NCBI RefSeq assembly: GCF_001021385.1
Contig: NZ_CP011773.1
Location: forward strand, 5,704,001-5,768,000
DNA length: 64,000 bases
DNA from: Mycobacterium sp. EPa45
GTDB taxonomy: Bacteria; Actinomycetota; Actinomycetes; Mycobacteriales; Mycobacteriaceae
Reading direction: 5' to 3'
The notes under the pieces were generated by a model that saw only the letters and a program-made list of their open reading frames with translations, searched no databases and was not told the DNA's origin. Below, piece by piece: positions 1 through 8,947 of this stretch. The stretch's first letter is position 1. Each line of letters starts with the position of its first letter. The translations under genes were made by a program, and so were the position numbers.

Positions 1-684
1 GTGGTGGACACCCCGCCGTCGCGCAATGCACTGGACTTCCTCGACGCACCGAAACGGCTCGGCAGCTTCATGGACGGCCGGCTTTGGCGGATGCTGCTGG
101 CACCCGGGCGTGGCTTCGGCAAGCTGGTGACCGGCGTCGTCGGGCTGGCGATGAAGGCCATGTCGACGATCCTCGGGTCGCAGATGCTGTCCGACGCCTC
201 GGCGTTCGTCCAGTCATTGGATTCGACGTTCGGCGGCTTCCGCGAGAAGGCCGACCGCACCTATGAGTTGCTCAAGCGCCGCGGCACCCAGTTCGTCGTG
301 GTGTCGGCCGCCGAGCCGGACGCGCTTCGGGAGGCATCGTTCTTCGTCGATCGGCTCTCGGAGGAGAACATGCCGCTCGCCGGCTTGATTCTGAACCGCA
401 CCCACCCGACGCTGTCCGCGCTGACCGTGGAGCGCGCCGTCGACGGCGTCGCGGCGCTGGAAGCCGAGGGACTGGACAACAACGGGAATCAGCTCGCGGC
501 GGCGGTTTTGCAGATCCACGCCGACCGGGCGCAGACCGCCAAGCGGGAAGTTCGTCTGCTGTCGCGGTTCACGGGCGCCAACCCGCACGTTCCGGTGGTG
601 GGCGTGCCGTCGCTACCGTTCGACGTGTCCGATCTCGACGCCTTGCAGGCGATCGCCGATCAGATCACCGGGGAGACTGGGTAG
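1..684 (+). CDS. ArsA-type anion-transporting ATPase, C-terminal part (Rv3680-like)
   Basis: The gene enters from the left edge: the frame is open at base 1 and already inside the ATPase domain. Its first residues, VVDTPPS, look like the Walker B/switch region of an ArsA/GET3-type P-loop ATPase, so the first GTG is not a real start. About 227 residues remain of a family that is usually near 380. The body matches what I remember of M. tuberculosis Rv3680, which pairs with Rv3679 and lies beside whiB4. The family couples ATP hydrolysis to anion export or membrane-protein targeting. In mycobacteria the pair has been linked to tolerance of glycerol-derived toxic metabolites and nitric oxide; that is from memory, not from this sequence. 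A strong hairpin follows the stop. Confidence 0.88.
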   Translation: MVDTPPSRNALDFLDAPKRLGSFMDGRLWRMLLAPGRGFGKLVTGVVGLAMKAMSTILGSQMLSDASAFVQSLDSTFGGFREKADRTYELLKRRGTQFVVVSAAEPDALREASFFVDRLSEENMPLAGLILNRTHPTLSALTVERAVDGVAALEAEGLDNNGNQLAAAVLQIHADRAQTAKREVRLLSRFTGANPHVPVVGVPSLPFDVSDLDALQAIADQITGETG

Positions 685-690
685 AGAAAG

Positions 691-714
691 AGTCCCGGCC
701 GATCGGCCGGGACT
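691..714. terminator. Bidirectional hairpin between convergent genes
   Basis: A perfect 10-bp stem (agtcccggcc / ggccgggact) with a 4-nt gatc loop lies 6 bases after the ATPase stop and 11 bases past the whiB4 stop. There is no long T-run, as is usual for mycobacterial terminators. It can serve both convergent genes. Confidence 0.75.
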
Positions 715-725
715 CAGGGCGAAAG

Positions 726-1079
726 TTAGCTGACGCTGCGGTGCTTGCGCTGCGCGGCGAAGAACTCTGACCAGGACACCACTTCGGGGTGCTGCTTGAG
801 GAGTGCACGGCGCTGACGCTCCGTCATGCCACCCCACACTCCGAATTCCACACGGTTGTCGAGCGCGTCCGCGCCACACTCGGCCATGACTGGACAGTGA
901 CGGCAGATGACCGCGGCTTTGCGCTGGGCAGCGCCGCGGACAAACAGCTCGTCAGGGTCGGTTGAGCGACACAAAGCTCGCGAAACCCACGCGATCCGGG
1001 CTTCCCCGTCTACACCGTGGATGGATCCATTCAAAAGCGCTGCGCTTTGCTTGCGAACAGCGGTCCGAATACCTGACAC
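726..1079 (-). CDS. whiB4: Redox-sensing WhiB-family regulator WhiB4
   Basis: This 117-residue protein carries the four cysteines that bind the WhiB [4Fe-4S] cluster (Cys37, Cys59, Cys62, Cys68; C-x21-C-x2-C-x5-C) and the GVWGG turn before a basic C-terminal segment. Length and sequence match M. tuberculosis WhiB4 (118 aa). WhiB4 senses oxygen and nitric oxide through its cluster and tunes antioxidant genes. I chose the GTG at 1079 over the upstream ATG at 1157: it gives the family length and has a good ribosome site (GAAGGGG, 7 bases before the start). The gene is divergent from ponA2. Confidence 0.95.
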   Translation of the reverse strand: MSGIRTAVRKQSAALLNGSIHGVDGEARIAWVSRALCRSTDPDELFVRGAAQRKAAVICRHCPVMAECGADALDNRVEFGVWGGMTERQRRALLKQHPEVVSWSEFFAAQRKHRSVS

Positions 1080-1372
1080 CGACGATCCCCTTCGTCCGGC
1101 CGCTGTCTGCGGCTGACAATCTTCTGGTGTAGGCCGCGTATGCGATCTACGCCACATTGCGACTCGGAGTGTTACCTGTATCGCACTGTCTGTTTAAGTT
1201 AGGTGGTCAGGTATCTTTTGCGCAACAGTTAGATCTCAGGTTTTTTGGGACGCCCGTCCAGACCGATCATGAACTGGCTTTTTCTGACTCCGGCGTAAAT
1301 ACCGTTCGATATCCTCGCGGGCCGAGGGATGCTGCGCAAGACCCGTCCCGGTCTCTCGTTACTCTGTTACTC
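1080..1372. promoter_or_regulatory. Divergent intergenic region whiB4/ponA2
   Basis: These 293 bases hold no convincing gene and must contain the promoters for both divergent genes. The whiB4 ribosome site is at its left edge. I could not assign a -10/-35 pair confidently on either strand. Confidence 0.5.
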
Positions 1373-3799
1373 ATGTCGGAACGCCCGCCGGCCGGGGCCA
1401 CGATCATCAAGCTGGCCTGGTGCTGCCTTTTGGCCGCCGTGATACTGGCAGCGCTCCTGTTTCCCGTGGTCGGCGGCGTGGGCCTGATTTCGAATCGCGC
1501 CTCCGACGTGGTGGCCAACGGTTCGGCTCAACTGGTCGAAGGCGAAGTGCCGGCGGTGACGACGATGGTCGACGCCAAGGGCAATCCCATCGCATGGCTG
1601 TATTCGCAGCGCCGGTTCGAGGTCCCCGGCGACAAAATTGCCGACACGATGAAGCTGGCAATCGTGTCCATCGAGGACAAGAGATTTGCCGAACATAACG
1701 GTGTCGACTGGAAAGGCACGCTGACCGGTCTGGCCGGTTACGCCTCCGGCGACGTCGACACCCGCGGCGGGTCCACACTCGAGCAGCAATACGTCAAGAA
1801 CTATCAGCTACTGGTGATCGCGCAGACCGATGCCGAGAAGCGAGCGGCCGTCGAAACCACCCCGGCCCGCAAGCTGCGCGAGATCCGGATGGCGCTCACG
1901 CTGGACAAGACGTTCACCAAGCCCGAGATCCTGACTCGCTACCTGAACCTGGTCAGCTTCGGCAACGGCGCCTTCGGCATCCAGGACGCGGCGCAGACCT
2001 ACTTCGGTGTCGACGCCTCACAGCTGAACTGGCAGCAGGCCGCGCTGCTGGCCGGCATGGTGCAGTCGACCAGCACGCTGAATCCCTACACCAACCCGGA
2101 CGGGGCACTGGCCCGGCGCAATCTCGTGCTCGACACCATGATCGACAACGTTCCCGACAAGGCGGACGAGCTGCGGGCCGCCAAGCAGGAGCCGCTGGGC
2201 ATTCTGCCGCAGCCCAACGAACTGCCGCGCGGCTGCATCGCCGCCGGGGATCGCGCATTCTTCTGCGATTACGTCCAGGAGTATCTGGCCCGGGCCGGTA
2301 TCAGCAAGGATCAGCTGTCCAAGGGCGGCTATCTGATCAAGACCACCCTCGATCCCGATGTCCAGAACTCGGTCAAGGGTGCCGTCGATTCGCTTGCCGC
2401 GCCGGACATCAACGGCATCGCCAGCGTGATGAGCGTCGTGCTGCCCGGTAAGACCGCCCACCCGGTGGTCGCGATGGTCAGCAACCGGACCTACGGGCTG
2501 AACTCCGCGGCGGGGGAAACCATGCAGCCGCAACCGTTTTCGCTCGCCGGTGACGGCGCCGGTTCGATTTTCAAAATCTTCACCACGGCCGCCGCACTGG
2601 ATATGGGCATGGGTATCAACGCTAACCTCGACGCCCCCGCGCGGTTCGAAGCCAAGGGCCTGGGCAGCGGCGGCGCGAAGGGCTGCCCGCGCGAGACGTG
2701 GTGCGTGCAGAACGACGGTAACTACCGCGGATCGATGAGCGTCACCGATGCGTTGGCCCAGTCGCCCAACACCGCCTTCGCCAAGCTGATCTCGCAGGTG
2801 GGTGTGCCGCGTGCGGTCGACATGGCGGTCAAGCTGGGCCTGCGTTCCTACGCCGAACCGGGCACTGCGCGCCCCTATGACCCGGAGACCAACGAGAGCC
2901 TCGCCGACTTCATCAAACGGCAGAACCTCGGCTCGTTCACCCTGGGCCCGATTCAGGTCAACGCCCTCGAGCTGTCCAATGTGGCGGCCACGCTGGCCTC
3001 CGGCGGCACCTGGTGCCCGCCCAACCCGGTCGACAAGCTCTATGACCGCAACGGCAACGAGGTATCGGTCACCACCGAGACCTGCGACCAGGTGGTGCCC
3101 GAAGGTCTGGCCAACACACTGTCCAACGCCCTGGGCAAGGACGACGTCAGCGGTACCGCCGCCGGCTCCGCCCGCTCGGTGGGTTGGGACCTGCCGAGTT
3201 CCGGTAAGACCGGTACCACCGAGGCGCACCGGTCCTCCGGGTTCCTGGGCTACACCAACCGCTACGCGGCGGCCGCCTATATCTATGACGACTCGCCCAC
3301 GCCCTCGGATCTGTGCTCCTTCCCGTTGCGGCAGTGCGGTGACGGGAACTTGTACGGCGGAAACGAGCCCGCCAAGACGTGGTTCACCGCGATGAAACCG
3401 ATCGCCCGGAACTTCGGTGACGTCGGGCTTCCACCGACCGACCCGCGCTACGTCGACGGCGGCCCCGGCTCCCGGGTGCCCAGTGTCTCGGGCCTGACCC
3501 AGGACGCCGCACGCAGCCGACTCAAGGAATCCGGTTTCCAGGTGGCCGATCAGGCCACCCCGGTCAACAGCGTGGCGCCGTACGGCACGGTGGTCGGCAC
3601 GTCGCCGGGCGGGCAGACCATTCCGGGCTCGATCATCACGATCCAGATCAGCAACGGCATCCCGCCTGCACCGCCGCCACCCCCGCCGGGAGCACCACCG
3701 ATACCCGGGGTCGACGGTGCACCCTTCGGGCAGACCGTCGTCGAGATCCCAGGCCTGCCGCCGATCACGGTGCCACTGCTGGCCCCGCCGCCGCCATGA
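1373..3799 (+). CDS. ponA2: Bifunctional penicillin-binding protein PonA2 (class A PBP, PBP2)
   Basis: This 808-residue peptidoglycan synthase polymerises lipid II and crosslinks stem peptides at the outer face of the membrane. In order: an N-terminal membrane anchor (about 11-38); a GT51 glycosyltransferase with EDKRF (101-105) and GGSTLEQQ (132-139); a transpeptidase with SIFK (catalytic Ser398, Lys401), SPN (464-466) and KTG (Lys612); a PASTA domain (about 702-767) starting VPSVSGLTQDAA; and a Pro-rich tail. The ATG at 1373 (MSERPP) matches the M. tuberculosis start and length (810 aa); the upstream in-frame ATG at 1157 would add unconserved residues. In mycobacteria PonA2 matters in stress and non-replicating states (established knowledge). 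Confidence 0.96.
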   Translation: MSERPPAGATIIKLAWCCLLAAVILAALLFPVVGGVGLISNRASDVVANGSAQLVEGEVPAVTTMVDAKGNPIAWLYSQRRFEVPGDKIADTMKLAIVSIEDKRFAEHNGVDWKGTLTGLAGYASGDVDTRGGSTLEQQYVKNYQLLVIAQTDAEKRAAVETTPARKLREIRMALTLDKTFTKPEILTRYLNLVSFGNGAFGIQDAAQTYFGVDASQLNWQQAALLAGMVQSTSTLNPYTNPDGALARRNLVLDTMIDNVPDKADELRAAKQEPLGILPQPNELPRGCIAAGDRAFFCDYVQEYLARAGISKDQLSKGGYLIKTTLDPDVQNSVKGAVDSLAAPDINGIASVMSVVLPGKTAHPVVAMVSNRTYGLNSAAGETMQPQPFSLAGDGAGSIFKIFTTAAALDMGMGINANLDAPARFEAKGLGSGGAKGCPRETWCVQNDGNYRGSMSVTDALAQSPNTAFAKLISQVGVPRAVDMAVKLGLRSYAEPGTARPYDPETNESLADFIKRQNLGSFTLGPIQVNALELSNVAATLASGGTWCPPNPVDKLYDRNGNEVSVTTETCDQVVPEGLANTLSNALGKDDVSGTAAGSARSVGWDLPSSGKTGTTEAHRSSGFLGYTNRYAAAAYIYDDSPTPSDLCSFPLRQCGDGNLYGGNEPAKTWFTAMKPIARNFGDVGLPPTDPRYVDGGPGSRVPSVSGLTQDAARSRLKESGFQVADQATPVNSVAPYGTVVGTSPGGQTIPGSIITIQISNGIPPAPPPPPPGAPPIPGVDGAPFGQTVVEIPGLPPITVPLLAPPPP

Positions 3800-3837
3800 T
3801 CGGGTGAAGGACGGCCGGGCACAGTATTCTGGCGCAC

Positions 3838-4794
3838 ATGTCTGTGCCGTCCGCAGTGAAGTCGTCCGCCCTCGCGGCCGCCGGCTCGGCCGCACTCGCG
3901 GTCGGCTACGCCACGGTGATCGAACGCAACGCGTTCGTCGTCCGCGAGGTGACCATGCCGGTGCTCTCGCCCGGCTCCACCCCGTTGCGAGTGCTGCATC
4001 TCAGCGACATCCACATGCGCCCGACCCAGCGGCACAAGCAGGCCTGGCTGCGTGAACTGGCGCGCTGGGAGCCCGACCTGGTGGTCAACACCGGCGACAA
4101 CCTGTCGCACCCCAAGGCGGTGCCCGCGGTCGTGCAGGCGATCGGCGACCTCCTGTCGGTGCCCGGCGTCTTCGTGTTCGGCAGCAACGACTACTTCGCC
4201 CCGAAGCTCAAGAACCCCGCCAAGTACCTCTACGACCGCGATCATCGGGTGCACGGCAAGCCGCTGCCGTGGCAGGACCTGCGTGCGGCGTTCACCGAGC
4301 GCGGCTGGCTGGACCTGACCCATAACCGTCGTGACTTCGAAGTCGCGGGGCTGAGCATCGCCGCCGCCGGCGTCGATGACCCGCATCTGGGTCGGGACCG
4401 CTACGAGACCATCGCCGGCCCGCCCAACCCGACGGCCAATCTCAGCCTCGGTGTCACCCACGCGCCCTACACCCGGGTGCTGGACCGCTTCGCCGCCGAC
4501 GGCTATCAGCTGATCATGGCCGGCCACACCCACGGCGGGCAGCTGTGCCTGCCGTTCTACGGCGCCCTCGTCACCAACTGCGACCTGGACCGTTCCCGGG
4601 TCAAGGGGGCGTCCCGCTGGGGCACCGACACCGCGCTGCACGTGTCGGCGGGCATCGGCACCGGACCATTCGCTCCGTTCCGGTTCTGCTGCCGTCCCGA
4701 GGCCACCCTGCTGACTCTGGTGGCGGCCCCGACCGGTGGGCACGACGAGACGCGAAACGTGGTGCGCTCCAGCCCCACCGCCTCGGTGCGGTGA
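3838..4794 (+). CDS. Calcineurin-like metallophosphoesterase (Rv3683-like)
   Basis: The 318-residue protein has the metallophosphoesterase signature: SDIHM (Asp57, His59), TGDN (Asp87, Asn88), GSNDY near 115 in place of the usual GNHE, and GHTHGGQ (229-235). These residues hold a di-metal centre. An N-terminal hydrophobic segment suggests membrane association, as in YkuE-like phosphoesterases. The substrate is not evident. It lies 38 bases after ponA2 and is conserved there in mycobacteria, so a link to envelope phosphate or lipid metabolism is plausible but only inferred. Confidence 0.9.
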   Translation: MSVPSAVKSSALAAAGSAALAVGYATVIERNAFVVREVTMPVLSPGSTPLRVLHLSDIHMRPTQRHKQAWLRELARWEPDLVVNTGDNLSHPKAVPAVVQAIGDLLSVPGVFVFGSNDYFAPKLKNPAKYLYDRDHRVHGKPLPWQDLRAAFTERGWLDLTHNRRDFEVAGLSIAAAGVDDPHLGRDRYETIAGPPNPTANLSLGVTHAPYTRVLDRFAADGYQLIMAGHTHGGQLCLPFYGALVTNCDLDRSRVKGASRWGTDTALHVSAGIGTGPFAPFRFCCRPEATLLTLVAAPTGGHDETRNVVRSSPTASVR

Positions 4795-4822
4795 CCGCGG
4801 CCGCCTGCTGTCCCAGCCGGCG

Positions 4823-5941
4823 ATGACAACTGTCGCCGCCCACTCCCGGCCGCGTGACTGGGCCGACAACGCCATCCGGCTGATCGAGGCAGACAGCCGC
4901 CGCAGCGCGGACACCCACTTGCTGCGTTACCCGCTACCGGCTGCGTGGTGCGTCGACGCAGACATCGCGCTGTATCTCAAGGACGAGTCGACGCACATCA
5001 CCGGCAGCCTGAAACACCGGCTGGCGCGGTCGCTGTTTCTCTACGGGCTGTGCAACGGCTGGATTGACGAAGGTACGACCGTCGTCGAGGCGTCATCGGG
5101 GTCGACGGCGGTGTCCGAGGCGTACTTCGCTGCGCTGCTGGGCCTGCCGTTCGTCGCGGTGATGACCACCTCGACGAGCGCGTCGAAGGTGAAGCTCATC
5201 GAGGCTCAGGGCGGGCGATGCCACTTCGTCGACTCACCCGGTGAGGTCTACACCGCGGCTCAGCGGATCGCCGACGAGACCGGCGGCCACTACTTGGACC
5301 AGTTCACCAATGCCGAGCGCGCCACCGACTGGCGGGGCAACAACAACATCGCCGAGTCGATCTATCACCAGATGAGCGCCGAACGTCATCCGGTCCCGAC
5401 GTGGATCGCCGTCGGGGCGGGTACCGGGGGCACCAGCGCCACGATCGGACGCTACATCCGGTATCGACGCCACGAGACGCGGCTGTGTGTGGTGGACCCG
5501 GAGAACTCAGCGTTCTTCCCGTCTTACGCGCAGGGCCGCGACATCGTCACTGGACAGCCGTCGCGGATCGAGGGCATCGGGCGCCCGCGGGTGGAGCCGT
5601 CGTTCCTGCCGGAGATCGTGGACCGGATGGTGAGTGTGCCTGATGCTGCGTCGATTGCGGCGGCCCACCACGTCTCGCGGGTGTTGGGGCGCCGGGTCGG
5701 ACCGTCGACGGGCACCAATGTGTGGGGTGCGTTCGGTCTGCTGGCCGAGATGGTCGCGGCCGGCGCCGGCGGCTCGGTGGTCACCCTGATCGCCGACAGC
5801 GGCGACCGCTACGCGGACACCTACTACGACGCCGGCTGGTTAGCCGCTCACAACCTCAACCCCGGCGAGTACGCAGACGCGCTGGCCGAGTTCGAACGCT
5901 CCTGCGGCTGGGTCTGGTCCGGCTCGTCGGCGACGTCATAG
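4823..5941 (+). CDS. PLP-dependent cysteine synthase-like enzyme (Rv3684-like)
   Basis: This is a fold-type II PLP enzyme of 372 residues. TGSLKHRLA carries the Schiff-base lysine, [10 protein letters not shown] is the substrate loop, and [11 protein letters not shown] is the phosphate-binding loop. These are cysteine synthase/cystathionine beta-synthase family traits, but the reaction cannot be named from sequence. The family in mycobacteria is annotated only as a lyase. I chose the ATG at 4823 (MTTVAAHSR), 28 bases after the phosphoesterase stop, because the earlier ATG at 4736 would overlap that gene by about 60 bases. Confidence 0.88.
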   Translation: MTTVAAHSRPRDWADNAIRLIEADSRRSADTHLLRYPLPAAWCVDADIALYLKDESTHITGSLKHRLARSLFLYGLCNGWIDEGTTVVEASSGSTAVSEAYFAALLGLPFVAVMTTSTSASKVKLIEAQGGRCHFVDSPGEVYTAAQRIADETGGHYLDQFTNAERATDWRGNNNIAESIYHQMSAERHPVPTWIAVGAGTGGTSATIGRYIRYRRHETRLCVVDPENSAFFPSYAQGRDIVTGQPSRIEGIGRPRVEPSFLPEIVDRMVSVPDAASIAAAHHVSRVLGRRVGPSTGTNVWGAFGLLAEMVAAGAGGSVVTLIADSGDRYADTYYDAGWLAAHNLNPGEYADALAEFERSCGWVWSGSSATS

Positions 5942-6018
5942 TCGCCGGTCACCACCAGCCACAGCGCTGCGAGCAGGAAGAAACCCCCATACACCACGGC
6001 CCCCAAAGCGGTCATCAT
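5848..6018 (-). CDS. Probable small single-span membrane protein
   Basis: A 56-residue frame on the minus strand starts with two ATG codons (6018, 6015). One hydrophobic helix (about residues 4-23, [18 protein letters not shown]) is followed by a short polar, acidic tail. Third positions are mostly G or C. An AAAGGTGGGG ribosome-site-like run precedes the start. It overlaps the 3' end of the PLP-enzyme gene on the other strand by about 90 bases, and lies between that gene and tRNA-Pro. Coding bias and a plausible helix support it; no homology is known to me, so it remains putative. Confidence 0.45.
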   Translation of the reverse strand: MMTALGAVVYGGFFLLAALWLVVTGDYDVADEPDQTQPQERSNSASASAYSPGLRL

Positions 6019-6136
6019 CCGCCCCACCTTTCGCTGCTCGGCGCATTTATGTCGCCGTCAGTTTCCATAACGCCACCGACAAGTCAGATCCATCCCGCGA
6101 CACGCCGTGAAGTTGGCCGACGGTCCGACAAGCCGT

Positions 6137-6167
6137 TTGGCTTCTCACCGGTTGCGTGCGATACGCT
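6137..6167 (+). promoter_or_regulatory. Possible tRNA-Pro promoter
   Basis: TTGGCT (6137-6142) and TACGCT (6162-6167) lie 19 bases apart and end 14 bases before the tRNA. This is a weak SigA-like fit. Confidence 0.35.
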
Positions 6168-6181
6168 GTCGTGGCTTCACG

Positions 6182-6255
<74 letters not shown>

Positions 6256-6272
6256 CCGCGAAAAAGTACAGG

Positions 6273-6312
6273 GCCTCGATCGAGTAATCGGTTGAGGCTT
6301 CTTTCTTTTTTC
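6273..6312 (+). terminator. Intrinsic terminator of tRNA-Pro
   Basis: A 10-bp stem with some G-T pairs (gcctcgatcg / cggttgaggc, 6-nt loop) is followed by a T-rich run. This is a classic rho-independent structure 18 bases after the tRNA, and one of few with a T tract in this window. Confidence 0.75.
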
Positions 6313-6316
6313 TGCC

Positions 6317-7708
6317 CTAGAGGCCCAGTGCCTGGTAGATCCCCGGCCGCTCGCGGTAGGCATCAGGCAGCGGCGCGAAGATCGTCCAGTCGTGGAACTG
6401 GCCCTGCCTGAGCACGAACGTGAAGTCCGCACCGGCCGCCGTCGCTTTGTCGCGCAGTCGCAGCGCCTGCTGGGTCAGCAGGTCTCGGGAGCTCGAGTAC
6501 ACGGTGGTCGGCGGCAGTCCGCCCAACGAACCGAAGATCGGGCTGACGATGGGGTCGGTGGGGTCGAGGTCACCCACCCACGACAAAAGGTTGTTGTCGT
6601 GCCCGTCGTGCGGATTGCCCAGCAGGGGGTCATCCACCGGGTTTCCGAACGTGTCACTCAGATCGAGGGCGGGCGCCATCAGGACGAGGCGGTGCGGCTG
6701 CGTCCCGTTGCGCTTGACGATCTCCTGCAGTGCGGCCAGCGCGATGTTGCCGCCCGCCGAGTCGCCGATCACGCTGACGTTGTCCGAGCCGTGCGCCGCG
6801 ATCTGTGCGCTGATGAAGTCCGCCATGACCGGGATGTCGGTTGCCGCAGTGCCAAGGGGGGCAAGGGTATACAGCGGGACCACGATCGTCGCACCGGTGT
6901 TACGAGCCATGTCGGTGTAGGTCCACCAGTGGAAGATGCTGATCTGACCGATGAACGAACCACCGTGGATTCCGACGACGTACTGACCGCTCGGGTCCCG
7001 CGGTGTCAGCGTCCACACGGCCATGCCGTTGTATTCCGTCTGCTCCGCCTTGATCCCGGACAGCAGGAAGAAGTCGGGCGTTCCGTCGGTGAAGAACGGA
7101 ATCTGTGCGCTGGTACCACTCAAGCTGAACGGCAGATTGAGTGCCCTTGTGACGAAGTTGATGACCCGCAACCCGACGACCACTGCGCGCTGGAAGATCG
7201 TCGGCGGCGGCCCGCTGTACAAACTCTCGTCGACCGGCGGGGTCGCCACGTCCGCGGTGAGTGCCTCCGCTGTTGCGGTCACCCTCGCCGATGATGCATG
7301 GGTCAAGACTTCAGTGGTAGAGCCGGCCGCCAAAGATGTTGTTACGGTAGGCTTTCCGGTAACCGAAGCGGGCGAGTCCGCGTTTTGGTCGTCGCGCCGA
7401 GTGGCGCCCAAGACCGACAGGGCCACCGCGACGACGTTCGGCGCACGGGGCGCGGGAACCGTGGCGGCAGCGCGTGCGCGGTTCGAAACCACGGACACCG
7501 CTTGCGAATTCGCCCGCGTCTTGTCTCGCGCACTGGAGGCAGAACCGGCGGGCGTGTTCTTGGTAGACGAGGCTGACGACGACGGCCCGGCCGAGGCCGA
7601 TCCTGTATCGGCCCACGCGACACCCTGGGCCGCCAGCGCTATGCCCGCACCCACCCCGAGAGCGGCGGCAAGCCCTCCGATCCGCCCGACGAACACACCT
7701 GCTGCCAT
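6317..7708 (-). CDS. Exported alpha/beta hydrolase (HSL/lipase-esterase family)
   Basis: The 463-residue protein has an N-terminal hydrophobic signal ending near WADT, then a Ser/Ala/Thr-rich linker of roughly 150 residues and a C-terminal hydrolase domain. The domain shows the HGGSF oxyanion-hole motif, the nucleophile elbow GDSAGG, and a late His in GQFHDW. These place it in the hormone-sensitive-lipase branch, which hydrolyses short to medium ester substrates. The long low-complexity linker suggests anchoring in or beyond the cell wall. The start ATG at 7708 is the natural one given the signal peptide. The true substrate is unknown. Confidence 0.88.
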   Translation of the reverse strand: MAAGVFVGRIGGLAAALGVGAGIALAAQGVAWADTGSASAGPSSSASSTKNTPAGSASSARDKTRANSQAVSVVSNRARAAATVPAPRAPNVVAVALSVLGATRRDDQNADSPASVTGKPTVTTSLAAGSTTEVLTHASSARVTATAEALTADVATPPVDESLYSGPPPTIFQRAVVVGLRVINFVTRALNLPFSLSGTSAQIPFFTDGTPDFFLLSGIKAEQTEYNGMAVWTLTPRDPSGQYVVGIHGGSFIGQISIFHWWTYTDMARNTGATIVVPLYTLAPLGTAATDIPVMADFISAQIAAHGSDNVSVIGDSAGGNIALAALQEIVKRNGTQPHRLVLMAPALDLSDTFGNPVDDPLLGNPHDGHDNNLLSWVGDLDPTDPIVSPIFGSLGGLPPTTVYSSSRDLLTQQALRLRDKATAAGADFTFVLRQGQFHDWTIFAPLPDAYRERPGIYQALGL

Positions 7709-7909
7709 GGCCCGACCCTCCCGACTGAGGACTGCACGACTTTGTGCCGATGCTGAACCTAGCAGGGGTTGAGCCCCAACCTGGTCGACCTCGCGACCAC
7801 CGTCGCCAAACGGAACTACGTCTGCGGGCGAAGTCGATCAGCAGGCGACCCGACTACCCGGACCACATCGATGCAATGCGCCGAATGGTCCAGCCTCACC
7901 GACCGCGCG

Positions 7910-8620
7910 TCAGAACGGCGGCGGCGGTAGCTGCGGCGGGCCCGGCAGAGCCGGCGGGGCCGGCAATGGCGGCGAGCCCGGCAGGAACGGAACCCACGGC
8001 GGCGGCGGCAGTGGCGGTGGCGCGATCGCGGGTGGCGGGGGCAATGCCGGCGGACCCACCGCGGGCGGTGGCGGCAACGCAGGCAGACCAACCGCAGGCG
8101 GCGGCGGCAATGCTGGCCCACCAAGCGCAGGCGGCGGCGGCAGCGACGGCAGACCAACCGCAGGCGCCGGCGCCAACGCGGGCGCACTCAATGCCGGCAG
8201 TGATGCAGCGGCTGGGGCCACTGCTGCCGGGGCTACTGCGGCCGCGGACGCGGGCTTGTTGAACGCGTTCTGAACGATCGCGTAGGTCGCCGCTGAGGCC
8301 GCAGCGCCTGCCACGGCCGTCGCGCCACCGATCGCACCATTGGCGATCGGTACGCCGATTGCCAGTCCGACGTTGGTCCCGATTTGCTCGGTGGCCGACT
8401 CGCGCGCCTCGGTAACGGAACGACCGATGGTCCTGTCGTAGGCGCTCGTCAAGCTGTCGAGGTAGGTCTGCAAATCCGACCCCTGGTCGGTCGACTTACT
8501 GGGCCCTTGGTCTTTCGGCTGACTGGGTGCGGCTGATGCCATACCGGCCGCCGCAAACAACGCCGCCACCGTCAAGGATGTGGCGGCCACCGCTCGGAGC
8601 GGTGTATGTCGAAGGCTCAT
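7910..8620 (-). CDS. Secreted Pro/Ala/Leu-rich repeat protein of unknown function
   Basis: The protein has 236 residues. Residues 1-30 form a signal peptide ending MASA-AP. A short polar segment follows (about 31-80), then an Ala/Gly-rich hydrophobic stretch (about 85-120, GLAIGVPIANGAIGG). The last ~110 residues are built from imperfect units such as PALPPPPAVGLPALPPPP. The coding strand is therefore highly repetitive and C/G-skewed. I recognise no family. Pro-rich exported proteins are common in mycobacteria and often interact with the wall, but that is inference here. Repeat copy number may vary between strains. Confidence 0.72.
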   Translation of the reverse strand: MSLRHTPLRAVAATSLTVAALFAAAGMASAAPSQPKDQGPSKSTDQGSDLQTYLDSLTSAYDRTIGRSVTEARESATEQIGTNVGLAIGVPIANGAIGGATAVAGAAASAATYAIVQNAFNKPASAAAVAPAAVAPAAASLPALSAPALAPAPAVGLPSLPPPPALGGPALPPPPAVGLPALPPPPAVGPPALPPPPAIAPPPLPPPPWVPFLPGSPPLPAPPALPGPPQLPPPPF

Positions 8621-8947
8621 CTCGGCCCCTTCCTGCTTGGGCCATACTATCGGGCCGAGCCGTAATTCGACACTTACAATTTTCTAAGGTAGCGACAGCT
8701 ATCCCAGCAACGCTGAAGCGACTTCGTTCAGATGGCCCGACCTCGTCATCATCCGAGGCTCCGAACGGTAGGCGTTTACGGCAGCGCAACCGCCAATAGC
8801 GGGCGTTGTCGGCCACGATGGCGACTTGCACCGCTTGGTTGGGCAGCGCGATCGGGATGTCGTTACGGGAGCCCCCAGCCCGAAGTGGTCCGGCACCGCA
8901 AAGGTCTGACCGCGCAGGTGTTGGGGTCCCGTGCGATCGTCCCGACC
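8621..8947. other. Intergenic stretch without a confident gene
   Basis: These 327 bases lie between the Pro-rich protein start and the FAD dehydrogenase stop, both on the minus strand. A 65-codon minus-strand frame (8699-8896) has no family signature and poor codon bias. A neighbouring minus frame reads IALPNQAVQVAIVAD, which could be a gene remnant, but I cannot assign it. The part next to 8620 should hold the Pro-rich gene's promoter. Confidence 0.4.

Noticed and set aside
1157..1372. Longer N-terminus for PonA2 from ATG 1157
   Set aside because: Adds 72 residues not found in known PonA2 and runs through the divergent promoter region.
2018..3895. 625-codon minus-strand frame across ponA2
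   Set aside because: Antisense shadow of a well-supported gene; no domain and Arg/His-rich composition typical of high-GC shadow frames.
8699..8896. 65-codon minus-strand frame in the 8.6-8.9 kb gap
   Set aside because: No ribosome site, poor composition and no family resemblance.
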